Part shown: positions 22,307-30,417 of the stretch, piece after piece
How positions within the stretch are numbered: the first letter of the stretch is position 1
How the letters are laid out: every line of letters starts with the position of its first letter
Origin: Oscillospiraceae bacterium
GTDB taxonomy: Bacteria; Bacillota; Clostridia; Oscillospirales; Oscillospiraceae
Reading direction: 5' to 3'
NCBI GenBank assembly: GCA_020025295.1
Contig: JAHHSJ010000020.1
Span: forward strand, 1 to 31,096
DNA length: 31,096 nucleotides
Position numbers and translations under genes: made by a program
The notes under the pieces: generated by a model
The model's input: the letters and a program-made list of their open reading frames with translations, nothing else
Told to the model about the DNA's origin: nothing
Databases searched by the model: none

Positions 22307-24796
22307 TCAGCTGTCTTTTTTCAAGTGGGCCAATGCAGACTTGTACATCAACCGTTTCGTACCCACATTATCAAAGGCAATTTCCATCAAGGCATCGCCG
22401 CCCATGGGGGTGATGGACACCACCATGCCCTGTCCAAAGGCATCGTGACGGACCATTTCGCCCTTTTGGAAGCTGATTGACGCCGACGAAGCCGCCGTCC
22501 GCACGCCGCCAATGGTAGAACCACCATAGGAAATCGGCTTTTTCCGTACATTCTGGACTCCGTAGGCCGATCTCCCCTGCTCTTTGGAGCCTCCACCAAA
22601 TCCGGTTTCGGAAGAAACTCTGGAAGAATCCGCCCAACTTCCGCCGTACTCTCGCTCCTCGTCGTATCGTTTGCGTCCGGAGCACTGCAAATACTCCGAC
22701 GGAATTTCGCTGATAAAGCGGCTCATGCGGTTGGCATTTGTTCTGCCGAACAGCATACGCTGGTTGGCACAGGTCAGATAAAGATGCCGCTTTGCACGGG
22801 TGATGGCCACATAACAGAGACGGCGTTCCTCCTCCATCTCTTCCTGTTCTCCAATAGCCTTCATCCCTGGGAAAATGGACTCTTCCATGCCCACCAGGAA
22901 CACAGAATCAAATTCCAATCCCTTCGCCGCATGTACTGTCATCATGGTAACGCAGGGTTCATCCGCATTCCGGTTGTCCAGATCAGTATAGAGAGAAACT
23001 TCATCTAAGAAACCGGCCAAAGAGGGCTCTTCGGCATTTTCCAGATAGCCCTGAATGGAGGACTTCAATTCCTGCACGTTTTCGATGCGTGTGCGGTTCT
23101 CAACGGTGTTTTTCTGCTCCAGTGCAGTCACATAGCCGGAGTGTTCCACGACCTCGTCGTAAAAACTCAGCAAATCCAACTCATCCTCTGACAGCTTAGC
23201 ACGCAATGTCTCAATGATTTGCGTGAATTTGCCCAATTTTGCCGCCTGTTTGGTAAGCTCCGGGAACTTCGCCGCATTCAAAACGACCTCATAGAGAGAA
23301 AGGCCTTCCCGCTCCGCAACTTCAGTGGCAAGTTCCACCGTACGAGGTCCGATTCCACGCACCGGCGTATTGATAATTCGTTTGACACGCAAGTCATCCG
23401 CCGGATTATGGACCACGCAGAGATAAGCCAGCATGTCCTTCACTTCGGCACGGTCAAAGAACTTCGTGCCGCCATAGACCACATAAGGAATGCCATTTCT
23501 CTTGAAAGCGTATTCCAACTGGTTAGACTGGGCATTCATTCGGTACAGCACCGCATATTCGTTCCAGCGTTTCCCTTGGGAAACACCGGCAATGATTCGA
23601 GAGGCAACATACTGCGCTTCATCACTCTCGTTCATTGCCGTATAGGCCTGAATCAGCTCTCCGCCCTTCTCTGCCGTCCAAAGGTTTTTGCCCTTGCGTC
23701 CATGGTTGTTCTGGATCACAGCGTTTGCCGCTTCCAGAATATTCTCTGTGGATCGATAGTTTTGCTCCAGACGAATCAAGCGAGCACCCTTGTACTGATC
23801 TTCAAAAGAGAGGATATTTTCGATGGTGGCACCGCGGAAGCGATAGATGGACTGATCGTCATCTCCCACCACACAGATATTTTTCCAATGACCTGCCAAA
23901 AGAGAAGACAGCAAGTACTGAATATGGTTGGTATCCTGATACTCGTCGATCAGCACATAGCGGAATTTCTTCTGCCAATAGGAGCGAACCTCTTCCGATT
24001 GCATCAGCAATCGAACGGTATGGAGAATAATATCATCAAAATCCAGTGCATCCGCACTCCAAAGGCGGTGCTCATACTCCTGATAAATGGCTGCAATCTT
24101 CACCATCCGGAAATCGCCGGTTTTCTGAGCTTCGTCTCGGAAATCCTTCGCTAACTTCATCTCATCCTTGGCTCTGGAAATGGTCGTCAGCACACTTCTG
24201 GGCGGATACATCTTATCGTCCAAATCCATCGCCTTGAGGATCTCTTTAATGACACGAAGAGAATCGTCCGTATCATAAATCGTAAAGCTGTTTGCGAAGC
24301 CAAGTCGGTCAATGTCCCTGCGCAGAATTCGCACACAGGCAGAATGGAAGGTCGACGCCCAAATGTCATTGGCTTCCGGCCCCAGCATCCGTTCCAGACG
24401 CTCCTTTAGTTCCCCCGCCGCCTTATTGGTAAATGTAATTGCAATGATGTTCCAAGGCGCTGCCGGGTGGAGTCTGCACAAGGTTTCCGCCCGCATTCTT
24501 CCCTCTTCCGTCGGATGCTCTGCATAGGAACGGAGAAACGCCACATCTTCCGGCATCACATAATCCGGCACCTCATCAGAGTCACTGCCGCAGCCATACT
24601 TCATCAGGTTTGCAATTCGGTTGATCAGTACCGTGGTCTTTCCGCTGCCGGCGCCAGCCAGCAAGAGCAGCGGTCCCTCTGTGGTGAGGACGCCCTGTCG
24701 CTGTTCCGGATTCAGTTTTGCGTACTCCTGCCCGATGACTTCCCGGCGCAGGCATACAAATTCATCATGTTCTCTTCTATCCAGCATACAACCCAT
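22307..24796 (-). CDS. pcrA: UvrD/PcrA-type superfamily 1 DNA helicase
   Basis: This 3'-5' helicase works in nucleotide excision repair and in removing RecA from DNA. The 829-residue protein has the Q motif LNPEQRQ near 28-34, Walker A AGAGSGKTT at 47-55, ITFTNKAA, DEYQDTNHIQ, the QNYRST arginine motif, VHAAKGLEFDSVFL and YVAITRAKR, and a C-terminal Tudor-like end (GEMVRHDAFGQGMV) typical of PcrA. It is about 90 residues longer than Bacillus PcrA; an insertion of about 44 residues lies at 67-110 between motifs I and Ia. ATG 24796 is taken as start; ATG 24787 with GGATGG 5 bases upstream is possible. It follows the CpXC gene by 6 bases. Confidence 0.95.
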   Translation of the reverse strand: MGCMLDRREHDEFVCLRREVIGQEYAKLNPEQRQGVLTTEGPLLLLAGAGSGKTTVLINRIANLMKYGCGSDSDEVPDYVMPEDVAFLRSYAEHPTEEGRMRAETLCRLHPAAPWNIIAITFTNKAAGELKERLERMLGPEANDIWASTFHSACVRILRRDIDRLGFANSFTIYDTDDSLRVIKEILKAMDLDDKMYPPRSVLTTISRAKDEMKLAKDFRDEAQKTGDFRMVKIAAIYQEYEHRLWSADALDFDDIILHTVRLLMQSEEVRSYWQKKFRYVLIDEYQDTNHIQYLLSSLLAGHWKNICVVGDDDQSIYRFRGATIENILSFEDQYKGARLIRLEQNYRSTENILEAANAVIQNNHGRKGKNLWTAEKGGELIQAYTAMNESDEAQYVASRIIAGVSQGKRWNEYAVLYRMNAQSNQLEYAFKRNGIPYVVYGGTKFFDRAEVKDMLAYLCVVHNPADDLRVKRIINTPVRGIGPRTVELATEVAEREGLSLYEVVLNAAKFPELTKQAAKLGKFTQIIETLRAKLSEDELDLLSFYDEVVEHSGYVTALEQKNTVENRTRIENVQELKSSIQGYLENAEEPSLAGFLDEVSLYTDLDNRNADEPCVTMMTVHAAKGLEFDSVFLVGMEESIFPGMKAIGEQEEMEEERRLCYVAITRAKRHLYLTCANQRMLFGRTNANRMSRFISEIPSEYLQCSGRKRYDEEREYGGSWADSSRVSSETGFGGGSKEQGRSAYGVQNVRKKPISYGGSTIGGVRTAASSASISFQKGEMVRHDAFGQGMVVSITPMGGDALMEIAFDNVGTKRLMYKSALAHLKKDS

Positions 24797-24802
24797 CCAA
24801 CT

Positions 24803-25411
24803 TTACTTTCTGCCTTTGATCTGCAGCGTGTACTGGCAGCAGATATTGTCAATATCTCCGTCTGCACCAGCAGGGATTTTCAGAACACCGCCGCAATCGG
24901 CGCAGCGCAGCACAACCGAGGCATACCGCACATCCAAGGACCACCGCTTGGAACCGCAGGTGCAGGAAATACCATCCCGCTTGGCGATTTCCTTGATTTC
25001 AGACAGGACCTCCTGCATCACAAGCTCATTCAGAAAACCTTCCTTGCCGTTCTCTACATTCTCCGGCAGAGAGTCGGCGGATTCTTCCATGCGCTTGGCT
25101 GCTTCGTATACCGCCGTTTCTTCGCCGATCACGCAGCTGTCAAAGCCGGTCGCCTTACAAGTCAGGGCCAGTGCCTTCCGGCGCAGCAGAGCCTCCTGAG
25201 GGCAGGACACCTCATGATTGCGTCCGCATGCGACACAGGGCACACTCAGATGGTACATACTGCCCAGGTTCTCGATATGCAGAGACGCCTTTCCACAGGG
25301 GCAAGGAATATTGCAATCCCCGGCAGCAATCGAAAAAGCAGTCTGCTGTGCTACAACCAGCTGCTTGCACTCCGGGCAAATATACGCAAAGGTACGCTTT
25401 TCATTTGACAT
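24803..25411 (-). CDS. CpXC-domain zinc-ribbon protein
   Basis: This 202-residue protein is rich in CxxC or CxC pairs: CPECKQ near 14, CPCGK near 38, CVACGRNH near 59, CTCGSKRW near 163 and CADCGG near 180. The first three fit the CpXC domain, a presumed zinc-binding fold found in many Clostridia whose function is unknown to me. The last two pairs may form a separate zinc ribbon. The start at 25411 has AAGGAG 9 bases upstream; the frame to 25459 reads into the promoter. It is the first gene of a two-gene unit with pcrA, so a link to DNA repair is possible but only by location. Confidence 0.82.
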   Translation of the reverse strand: MSNEKRTFAYICPECKQLVVAQQTAFSIAAGDCNIPCPCGKASLHIENLGSMYHLSVPCVACGRNHEVSCPQEALLRRKALALTCKATGFDSCVIGEETAVYEAAKRMEESADSLPENVENGKEGFLNELVMQEVLSEIKEIAKRDGISCTCGSKRWSLDVRYASVVLRCADCGGVLKIPAGADGDIDNICCQYTLQIKGRK

Positions 25412-25447
25412 TTTTGAACGCTCCTTCGTAATCAAATCAGGTGATAT

Positions 25448-25476
25448 ATTATAGCACAAGTGTACGAAAAAAACAA
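25448..25476 (-). promoter_or_regulatory. Sigma-A promoter of the CpXC-pcrA unit
   Basis: On the minus strand, TTGTTT (25476-25471), a 17-base spacer and TATAAT (25453-25448) with an extended TGC. The stretch 25477-25565 upstream shows no gene. Confidence 0.65.
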
Positions 25477-25564
25477 TTCTGCAAAATGCAAGTACATTCT
25501 AATTTATGGTGGATACAATCAGTGAAAGATGCTTCTTCTGCCATTTCTCTTGTATAGTCAGTAA

Positions 25565-25605
25565 AAGAACAACCCGGTACAAACCTTCAATGGTCTGTGC
25601 CGGGT
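25565..25605 (-). terminator. Terminator after adhE
   Basis: ACCCGGTACAAACC (25572-25585) and GGTCTGTGCCGGGT (25592-25605) form a 14-position stem with one G-U pair and one mismatch on the minus strand. It is followed there by TTGTTCTTTT. It lies about 70 bases after the adhE stop. Confidence 0.75.
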
Positions 25606-25675
25606 GATTCACTTGAACGACATTAGGGTCTTGCTTTATCCGGGAATACCTTGGGATTTCTTTTAAAGCACCAGA

Positions 25676-28312
25676 TTACTTGGCCTTGCTGTCACCGTAG
25701 TAAGCTTTGGTATACAGCTCTTTGATCTCAGAAACCAGCGGATAGACCGGGTTGACCGTGGTGCACTGGTCCTCAAATGCCTTGTAGGAAAGCTCTTCCA
25801 CATTGGCCATGAAGTCTGCCTCTGCAACGCCGCAGTCCTTGATGCAGGAAGGACGCTCGGTCTTCTTCATCAGGTCCTTCACTGCCTCGATCAGCAGATC
25901 AACAGCCTCATTCACCGGGGTGTCCTTGTTGCACAGACCGATGCGGAATGCGATCTTAGCATAGCGCTCATCTGCAACATATTCCTTGTACTTGGGGAAG
26001 GGCGGGAACTTGGTGGGCTTAGTGGCATTGTACTTGATGACATACGGCAGCAGGATTGCATTGGCGCGGCCATGCGGGATGTGGCACTCTGCGCCCAGCT
26101 TGTGAGCCATGGAATGGTTCAGACCCAGGAAGGCGTTGGTAAATGCCATACCGGCAATGCAGGATGCGTTGTGCATCTTTTCACGGGCGGTCAGATCGCC
26201 GTTGTAGGACTTTTCGAGATTCTCGAACACAAGCTCAATGGCGTGGAGGGCCAGACCATCGGTGTAATCGTTTGCCATGACCGAAACATAAGCTTCAATT
26301 GCATGGGTCAGAACATCCAGACCGGTGTCAGCAACGATGCTGCGGGGCATGGAGCGGGTGAACTGAGGATCGATGATAGCAACATCCGGGGTCAGGCTAT
26401 AGTCAGCCAGAGGATACTTGGTATTATCGTTGTTCTTATCAGTGATAACTGCAAAGCTGGTGACCTCACTGCCCGTACCGGAAGTAGTGGGAATGCAGAC
26501 CATCTTTGCCTTTCTGCCCAGATCAGGGAACTTAAATGCACGCTTACGGATATCCAGGAAGCGCTGACGGACACCGTCAAAGCTGGTTTCGGGATGCTCG
26601 TAGAACAGCCACATACCCTTTGCTGCGTCGATTGCGCTGCCGCCGCCGATGGCGATAATCACATCGGGCTGGAAGGCGTTCATAGCCTCGACGCCGCGCA
26701 TAACGCACTCAACAGAGGGATCGCTCTCGACATCAGAGTAAATCAGGCTGTGGCAGTATTCGGTGCGCTTGCGCAGGTAGTACAGGATCTTGTCGACATT
26801 GCCCAGCTGAACCATGACGGGGTCAGTGACGATGAACGCACGGCTGATGCCTTCCATCTTTTCAAGGTACTGGATGGAATCCTCTTCAAAGTAAATACGG
26901 GGAGGCACCTTAAACCACTGCATATTGACTCTCCTCTTTGCAATGCGCTTTTTGTTGATGAGGTTGATGGTGGTAACGTTCTGAGAGACACTGTTCTTAC
27001 CGTAAGAGCCGCAGCCCAGAGTCAGGGACGGAGTGTTGGTGTTGTAGATATCACCGATGGCGCCCTGAGAAGAGGGGCTGTTCACAATGATACGGCCAAC
27101 GCGCATTGCAATGCCGTACTTGTCTGCAATCTCCATATCGCCGGTGTGGATAACGGCGGAATGGCCCAGACCACCCAGCTCCAGCATGCGGTTTGCATAT
27201 TCAAAGCCCTGCTCGGTGCTGTTGACCTTGAAGTAAGCCAAAACCGGGGACAGCTTTTCCTTTGCGAGGGGGTGCGTTCCATCGGGCTTATCCAGAGGAG
27301 CAATCAGGATCTTAGTCTTGGAAGGAACCTTCAGACCGGCCTGCTCGGCGATCCAGCAGGCAGACTTACCAACCAGAGGTGCGAACACGCCCTTATTGGG
27401 ATCAGGGAACATATACTTAGTCAGCTTTTCGGTTTCTGCTGCATTCAGGAAGTAGCAGTTATTCGCCGTCATGTACTGCTCAAAGTCCTTTGCGATCTCA
27501 GCATCAACGATCACTGCCTGCTCAGAGGCGCAGATCATGCCGTTATCGAAGGTCTTGGACATCATCAGGTCGGTGCAGGCACGGTGCAGATCACAGCTCT
27601 TCTCGATGTAGCAGGGCACATTGCCGGGGCCAACGCCCAGAGCAGGCTTGCCGCAGCTGTATGCAGCCTTGACCATGCCGGGGCCGCCGGTTGCCAAGAT
27701 GGTGGCGACACCGGGGTGATTCATCAGAGCGCCGGTTGCCTCAATGGAGGGCTTTTCGATCCACTGGATGCAGTTCTTAGGGGCGCCGGCCTTGACGGCA
27801 GCTTCGTACACGATGCGAGCAGCCTCAGCGGAGCACTTCTGTGCGGAGGGATGGAAGCCAAAGATGATGGGGTTACGGGTCTTGATAGAAATCAGGCTCT
27901 TGAACAGCGTGGTGGAAGTCGGGTTGGTGGTGGGGGTAACACCGGCGATCACGCCGACGGGCTCTGCCACTTCCACATAGCCTTCCATGTCGTTTTCATC
28001 GAGAATACCGACGGTCTTCTCTTTCTTGATGTCATGCCAGATATATTCGGTTGCGAACATATTCTTGATGACCTTGTCTTCATACACGCCACGGCCGGTC
28101 TCCTCGACTGCCATGCGTGCAAGCTCCTGATGCTTATCCAGTCCCGCAATTGCCATTGCGTGAACGATATTATCAATGGTCTCCTGATCCAGCGCCAAGA
28201 ATTCATGCAAAGCAACCTGTGCTTTCTCAACCAGATTGTCAATCATGGTTTCAACGGATTCCTCCTGAACCATCTGTTCTGCGGGCGCAGATTTTTTCGT
28301 CTTATCAGACAT
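25676..28312 (-). CDS. adhE: Bifunctional acetaldehyde-CoA/alcohol dehydrogenase
   Basis: AdhE turns acetyl-CoA into ethanol in two NADH-using steps and so regenerates NAD during fermentation. At 878 residues it has the full length. The N-terminal aldehyde dehydrogenase half shows VTPTTNPTSTTLFKSL near 125-140, the glycine-rich ATGGPGMV near 207 and the catalytic Cys261 in FDNGMICASEQ. The C-terminal iron-dependent alcohol dehydrogenase half shows GGGSAIDAAKGMW near 555, the TSGTGSEVT block, HAIEAYVSV and GLNHSMAHKLGAECHIPHG, which carry the iron ligands. The linker lies near residues 440-465. Such proteins form long spirosomes. GAGGAGG lies 8 bases before the ATG. Promoter and Rex-like sites upstream suggest control by the NADH/NAD ratio. 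Confidence 0.97.
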   Translation of the reverse strand: MSDKTKKSAPAEQMVQEESVETMIDNLVEKAQVALHEFLALDQETIDNIVHAMAIAGLDKHQELARMAVEETGRGVYEDKVIKNMFATEYIWHDIKKEKTVGILDENDMEGYVEVAEPVGVIAGVTPTTNPTSTTLFKSLISIKTRNPIIFGFHPSAQKCSAEAARIVYEAAVKAGAPKNCIQWIEKPSIEATGALMNHPGVATILATGGPGMVKAAYSCGKPALGVGPGNVPCYIEKSCDLHRACTDLMMSKTFDNGMICASEQAVIVDAEIAKDFEQYMTANNCYFLNAAETEKLTKYMFPDPNKGVFAPLVGKSACWIAEQAGLKVPSKTKILIAPLDKPDGTHPLAKEKLSPVLAYFKVNSTEQGFEYANRMLELGGLGHSAVIHTGDMEIADKYGIAMRVGRIIVNSPSSQGAIGDIYNTNTPSLTLGCGSYGKNSVSQNVTTINLINKKRIAKRRVNMQWFKVPPRIYFEEDSIQYLEKMEGISRAFIVTDPVMVQLGNVDKILYYLRKRTEYCHSLIYSDVESDPSVECVMRGVEAMNAFQPDVIIAIGGGSAIDAAKGMWLFYEHPETSFDGVRQRFLDIRKRAFKFPDLGRKAKMVCIPTTSGTGSEVTSFAVITDKNNDNTKYPLADYSLTPDVAIIDPQFTRSMPRSIVADTGLDVLTHAIEAYVSVMANDYTDGLALHAIELVFENLEKSYNGDLTAREKMHNASCIAGMAFTNAFLGLNHSMAHKLGAECHIPHGRANAILLPYVIKYNATKPTKFPPFPKYKEYVADERYAKIAFRIGLCNKDTPVNEAVDLLIEAVKDLMKKTERPSCIKDCGVAEADFMANVEELSYKAFEDQCTTVNPVYPLVSEIKELYTKAYYGDSKAK

Positions 28313-28377
28313 TGCTGTTTCCTCCTCAAATTAACAGGGATTATACTTTTGGGGGTGTCGACCTTCGTCGTTTTCAT

Positions 28378-28406
28378 ATCATAGCACTATGTTAAAATAT
28401 TATCAA
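28378..28406 (-). promoter_or_regulatory. Sigma-A promoter of adhE
   Basis: On the minus strand, TTGATA (28406-28401), a 17-base spacer and TATGAT (28383-28378) with an extended TGC. The leader to the ATG is about 58 bases. Confidence 0.7.
28389..28406. promoter_or_regulatory. Candidate Rex operator on the adhE promoter
   Basis: ATGTTAA, 4 bases, TTATCAA matches the Rex consensus TTGTTAA-N4-TTAACAA with three differences, and each half keeps most key bases. It covers the adhE -35 and most of the spacer, so a bound repressor would block polymerase. Rex represses adhE in several clostridia (established knowledge). Confidence 0.5.
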
Positions 28407-28413
28407 TACCTAA

Positions 28414-28431
28414 TCGTTAAAAAATTAACTT
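28414..28431. promoter_or_regulatory. Second candidate Rex operator upstream of adhE
   Basis: TCGTTAA, AAAA, TTAACTT has the perfect core GTTAA-N4-TTAAC of the Rex site. Its centre is 25 bases from that of the first site, so two dimers could sit next to each other. The remaining upstream DNA (28432-28590) is AT-rich, and I see no gene in it. Confidence 0.5.
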
Positions 28432-28589
28432 AATTTAAAAATAATTTATTTTTGTAAAAATCCCGTCAAAACTGTTCATAAATTGGAAGTTCCGCTACTT
28501 TTTTGTCAAGATCAAGAATTGCATTTTTTTCATTGTTTGATTGCACAAATCGCACCCGCATCCACCCATCTTATGTTATGCATATCACC

Positions 28590-28632
28590 ATAAAAAGTAC
28601 GGCGCAGCCCCAAACAGGACTGCGCCGTACTT
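28590..28632 (-). terminator. Intrinsic terminator after guaB
   Basis: AAGTACGGCGCAG (28595-28607) and CTGCGCCGTACTT (28620-28632) form a perfect 13-bp stem. On the minus strand it is followed by a T-run (CTTTTTATGG). Confidence 0.9.
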
Positions 28633-28683
28633 GAAATTATATTGATGAAGCGACCGTAAGGCGCTCCCCTTTTCGTTGATAAA

Positions 28684-30192
28684 TTATTCCGGTCTGCCGG
28701 TACTGCTGTGCAGCACAACATCATGGCTGCCGCCTTCCACGATACTGGTGGAAGAAACAACCGTGAGTTTTGCCTTCTCCTGCAGTTCAGGAATAGAGTT
28801 GCAGCCGCAGTTGCACATGGTGCTCTTCACCTTGTACAGCGTGGTCTGCACACCGTCAGCCAGAGGGCCGGCATAAGGCACATAGCTGTCAACGCCTTCC
28901 TCAAAGGTCAGCTTGGCAGAGCCGCCCAGATCGTAGCGCTGCCAGTTTCTGGCACGGTTGGAGCCCTCACCCCAGTACTCCTTCATGGTGTTGCCGTTGA
29001 TGCGAACCTTATTGGTGGGGCTTTCCTCAAAACGAGCGAAATAGCGGCCCAGCATAACAAAGTCAGCACCCATAGCCAGAGCCAGAGTGATGTGGTAATC
29101 GTGGACAATGCCGCCGTCGGAGCAGATGGGCACATAGATGCCGGTCTCACGGAAATACTCGTCACGAGCCTTGGCGACCTCGATCACAGCGGTAGCCTGA
29201 CCGCGGCCAATGCCCTTGGTCTCACGGGTAATGCAGATGGAACCGCCGCCGATGCCGATCTTGACGAAGTCAGCGCCGGCCTCAGCCAGGAAACGGAAGC
29301 CATCACGGTCAACCACATTGCCGGCACCGACCTTGACGGTGTTTCCGTACTTCTCACGCACCCACTTCAGAGTGCGGCTCTGCCACTCAGAGTACCCCTC
29401 GGAAGAGTCGATGCACAGAACATCAGCACCAGCCTCGATCAAAGCGGGAATACGAGTCTCATAGTCACGGGTATTGATACCAGCGCCAACCACATAGCTC
29501 TTGTTGGCATCCAGCAGCTCGTTCACATTCTCCTTATGGCTGTCGTAGTCCTTGCGGAAAACGATGTACTTCAAGCAGCCGTTATCATCCACAATGGGCA
29601 GAGCATTGATCTTGTTGTCCCAGATGATGTCGTTTGCTTCCTTCAGCGTGGTGGAAGCAGGAGCAGTAACCAGCTTGGACATGGGAGTCATAAAATCCTT
29701 GACCTTAATGTCAGTGCTCATGCGGCTGACACGGTAGTCACGGCTGGTGACCAGACCAACCAGAACGCCGTTTGCGGAGCCGTCCTCCGTGATGGCGATG
29801 GTGGAATGACCGGTCTTTGCCTTCAGAGCCAGAACATCAGCCAGAGTGTTCTCGGGCGAGAGATTGGAGTCAGAAGTGACAAAACCCTTCTTGTAGTCCT
29901 TCACACGGGCAACCATGGCTGCCTCGTCCTCAATGCTCTGAGAACCGTAGATAAAGGAGACACCGCCCTGCTTTGCCAGTGCAACTGCCAGCTTTTCACC
30001 GGAAACAGACTGCATGATGGCGCTGATCATAGGAATGTTCATGGTAAGGGGGCATTCTTCCTGGCCCTTGCGATATTTCACAAGAGGAGTCTTAAGGCTG
30101 ACAGCATCAGGAATATTTTCAGAAGAAGAGTAACCAGGCACCAGAAGGTATTCACCAAAGGTACGGGAAGGTTCCGGATAATAATAAGCCAT
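28684..30192 (-). CDS. guaB: IMP dehydrogenase, divergent type
   Basis: IMP dehydrogenase oxidises IMP to XMP, the committed step of guanine nucleotide synthesis. The 502-residue protein has a TIM barrel interrupted by two CBS domains at about 108-160 and 165-220. Catalytic Cys320 is in GIGGGSICITRETKGIGRGQ; most bacterial enzymes read GIGPGSICTTR there, so this one belongs to a divergent subgroup. The flap and C-terminal region (NRARNWQRYD, then GVDSYVPYAGPL, then a Cys-rich CNCGCNSIPEL) also differ from the common form but keep the order of elements. A GMP reductase is less likely because CBS domains are present and the length fits IMPDH. AAAGGAGA lies 9 bases before the ATG. The gene is monocistronic with its own promoter and terminator. 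Confidence 0.9.
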   Translation of the reverse strand: MAYYYPEPSRTFGEYLLVPGYSSSENIPDAVSLKTPLVKYRKGQEECPLTMNIPMISAIMQSVSGEKLAVALAKQGGVSFIYGSQSIEDEAAMVARVKDYKKGFVTSDSNLSPENTLADVLALKAKTGHSTIAITEDGSANGVLVGLVTSRDYRVSRMSTDIKVKDFMTPMSKLVTAPASTTLKEANDIIWDNKINALPIVDDNGCLKYIVFRKDYDSHKENVNELLDANKSYVVGAGINTRDYETRIPALIEAGADVLCIDSSEGYSEWQSRTLKWVREKYGNTVKVGAGNVVDRDGFRFLAEAGADFVKIGIGGGSICITRETKGIGRGQATAVIEVAKARDEYFRETGIYVPICSDGGIVHDYHITLALAMGADFVMLGRYFARFEESPTNKVRINGNTMKEYWGEGSNRARNWQRYDLGGSAKLTFEEGVDSYVPYAGPLADGVQTTLYKVKSTMCNCGCNSIPELQEKAKLTVVSSTSIVEGGSHDVVLHSSTGRPE

Positions 30193-30233
30193 AATTATGT
30201 GTCTCCTTTACTTTTTTGTTTCTTGTGCATCTA

Positions 30234-30262
30234 ATCATAGCATATTTTTTTAGGGATTACAA
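30234..30262 (-). promoter_or_regulatory. Sigma-A promoter of guaB
   Basis: On the minus strand, TTGTAA (30262-30257), a 17-base spacer and TATGAT (30239-30234) with an extended TGC. The leader to the ATG is about 35 bases; no purine riboswitch is seen. Confidence 0.7.
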
Positions 30263-30355
30263 ACCATTCTCTGCCGGACTTTTTCGTTTTTTCGACCTAT
30301 TTTTAATGCACTTTCTACAAAAGGTACTACCTATTTCTTTTTCTGTTTCATACCG

Positions 30356-30384
30356 GTATATTTCCGTTTCAAAAACAGATAATA
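30356..30384 (+). promoter_or_regulatory. Candidate sigma-G promoter of spoVAD
   Basis: GTATA (30356-30360) fits the sigma-G -35 consensus GHATR. After 17 bases, GATAATA (30378-30384) fits the -10 consensus CATNHTA at six of seven positions. The predicted start leaves a leader of about 27 bases. spoVA genes are sigma-G controlled in Bacillus and clostridia. Confidence 0.4.
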
Positions 30385-30417
30385 GAGTAAAAATCCGAGC
30401 AAAAGGTGGTCTCTTTG

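Noticed and set aside
26072..28384. 770-codon open frame antisense to adhE
   Set aside because: It mirrors adhE and arises because adhE avoids the codons TTA, CTA and TCA, whose complements are stops. It has no RBS or recognisable domain.
28708..30234. 508-codon open frame antisense to guaB
   Set aside because: Same cause as over adhE: codon bias of a highly expressed gene leaves the opposite strand free of stops.
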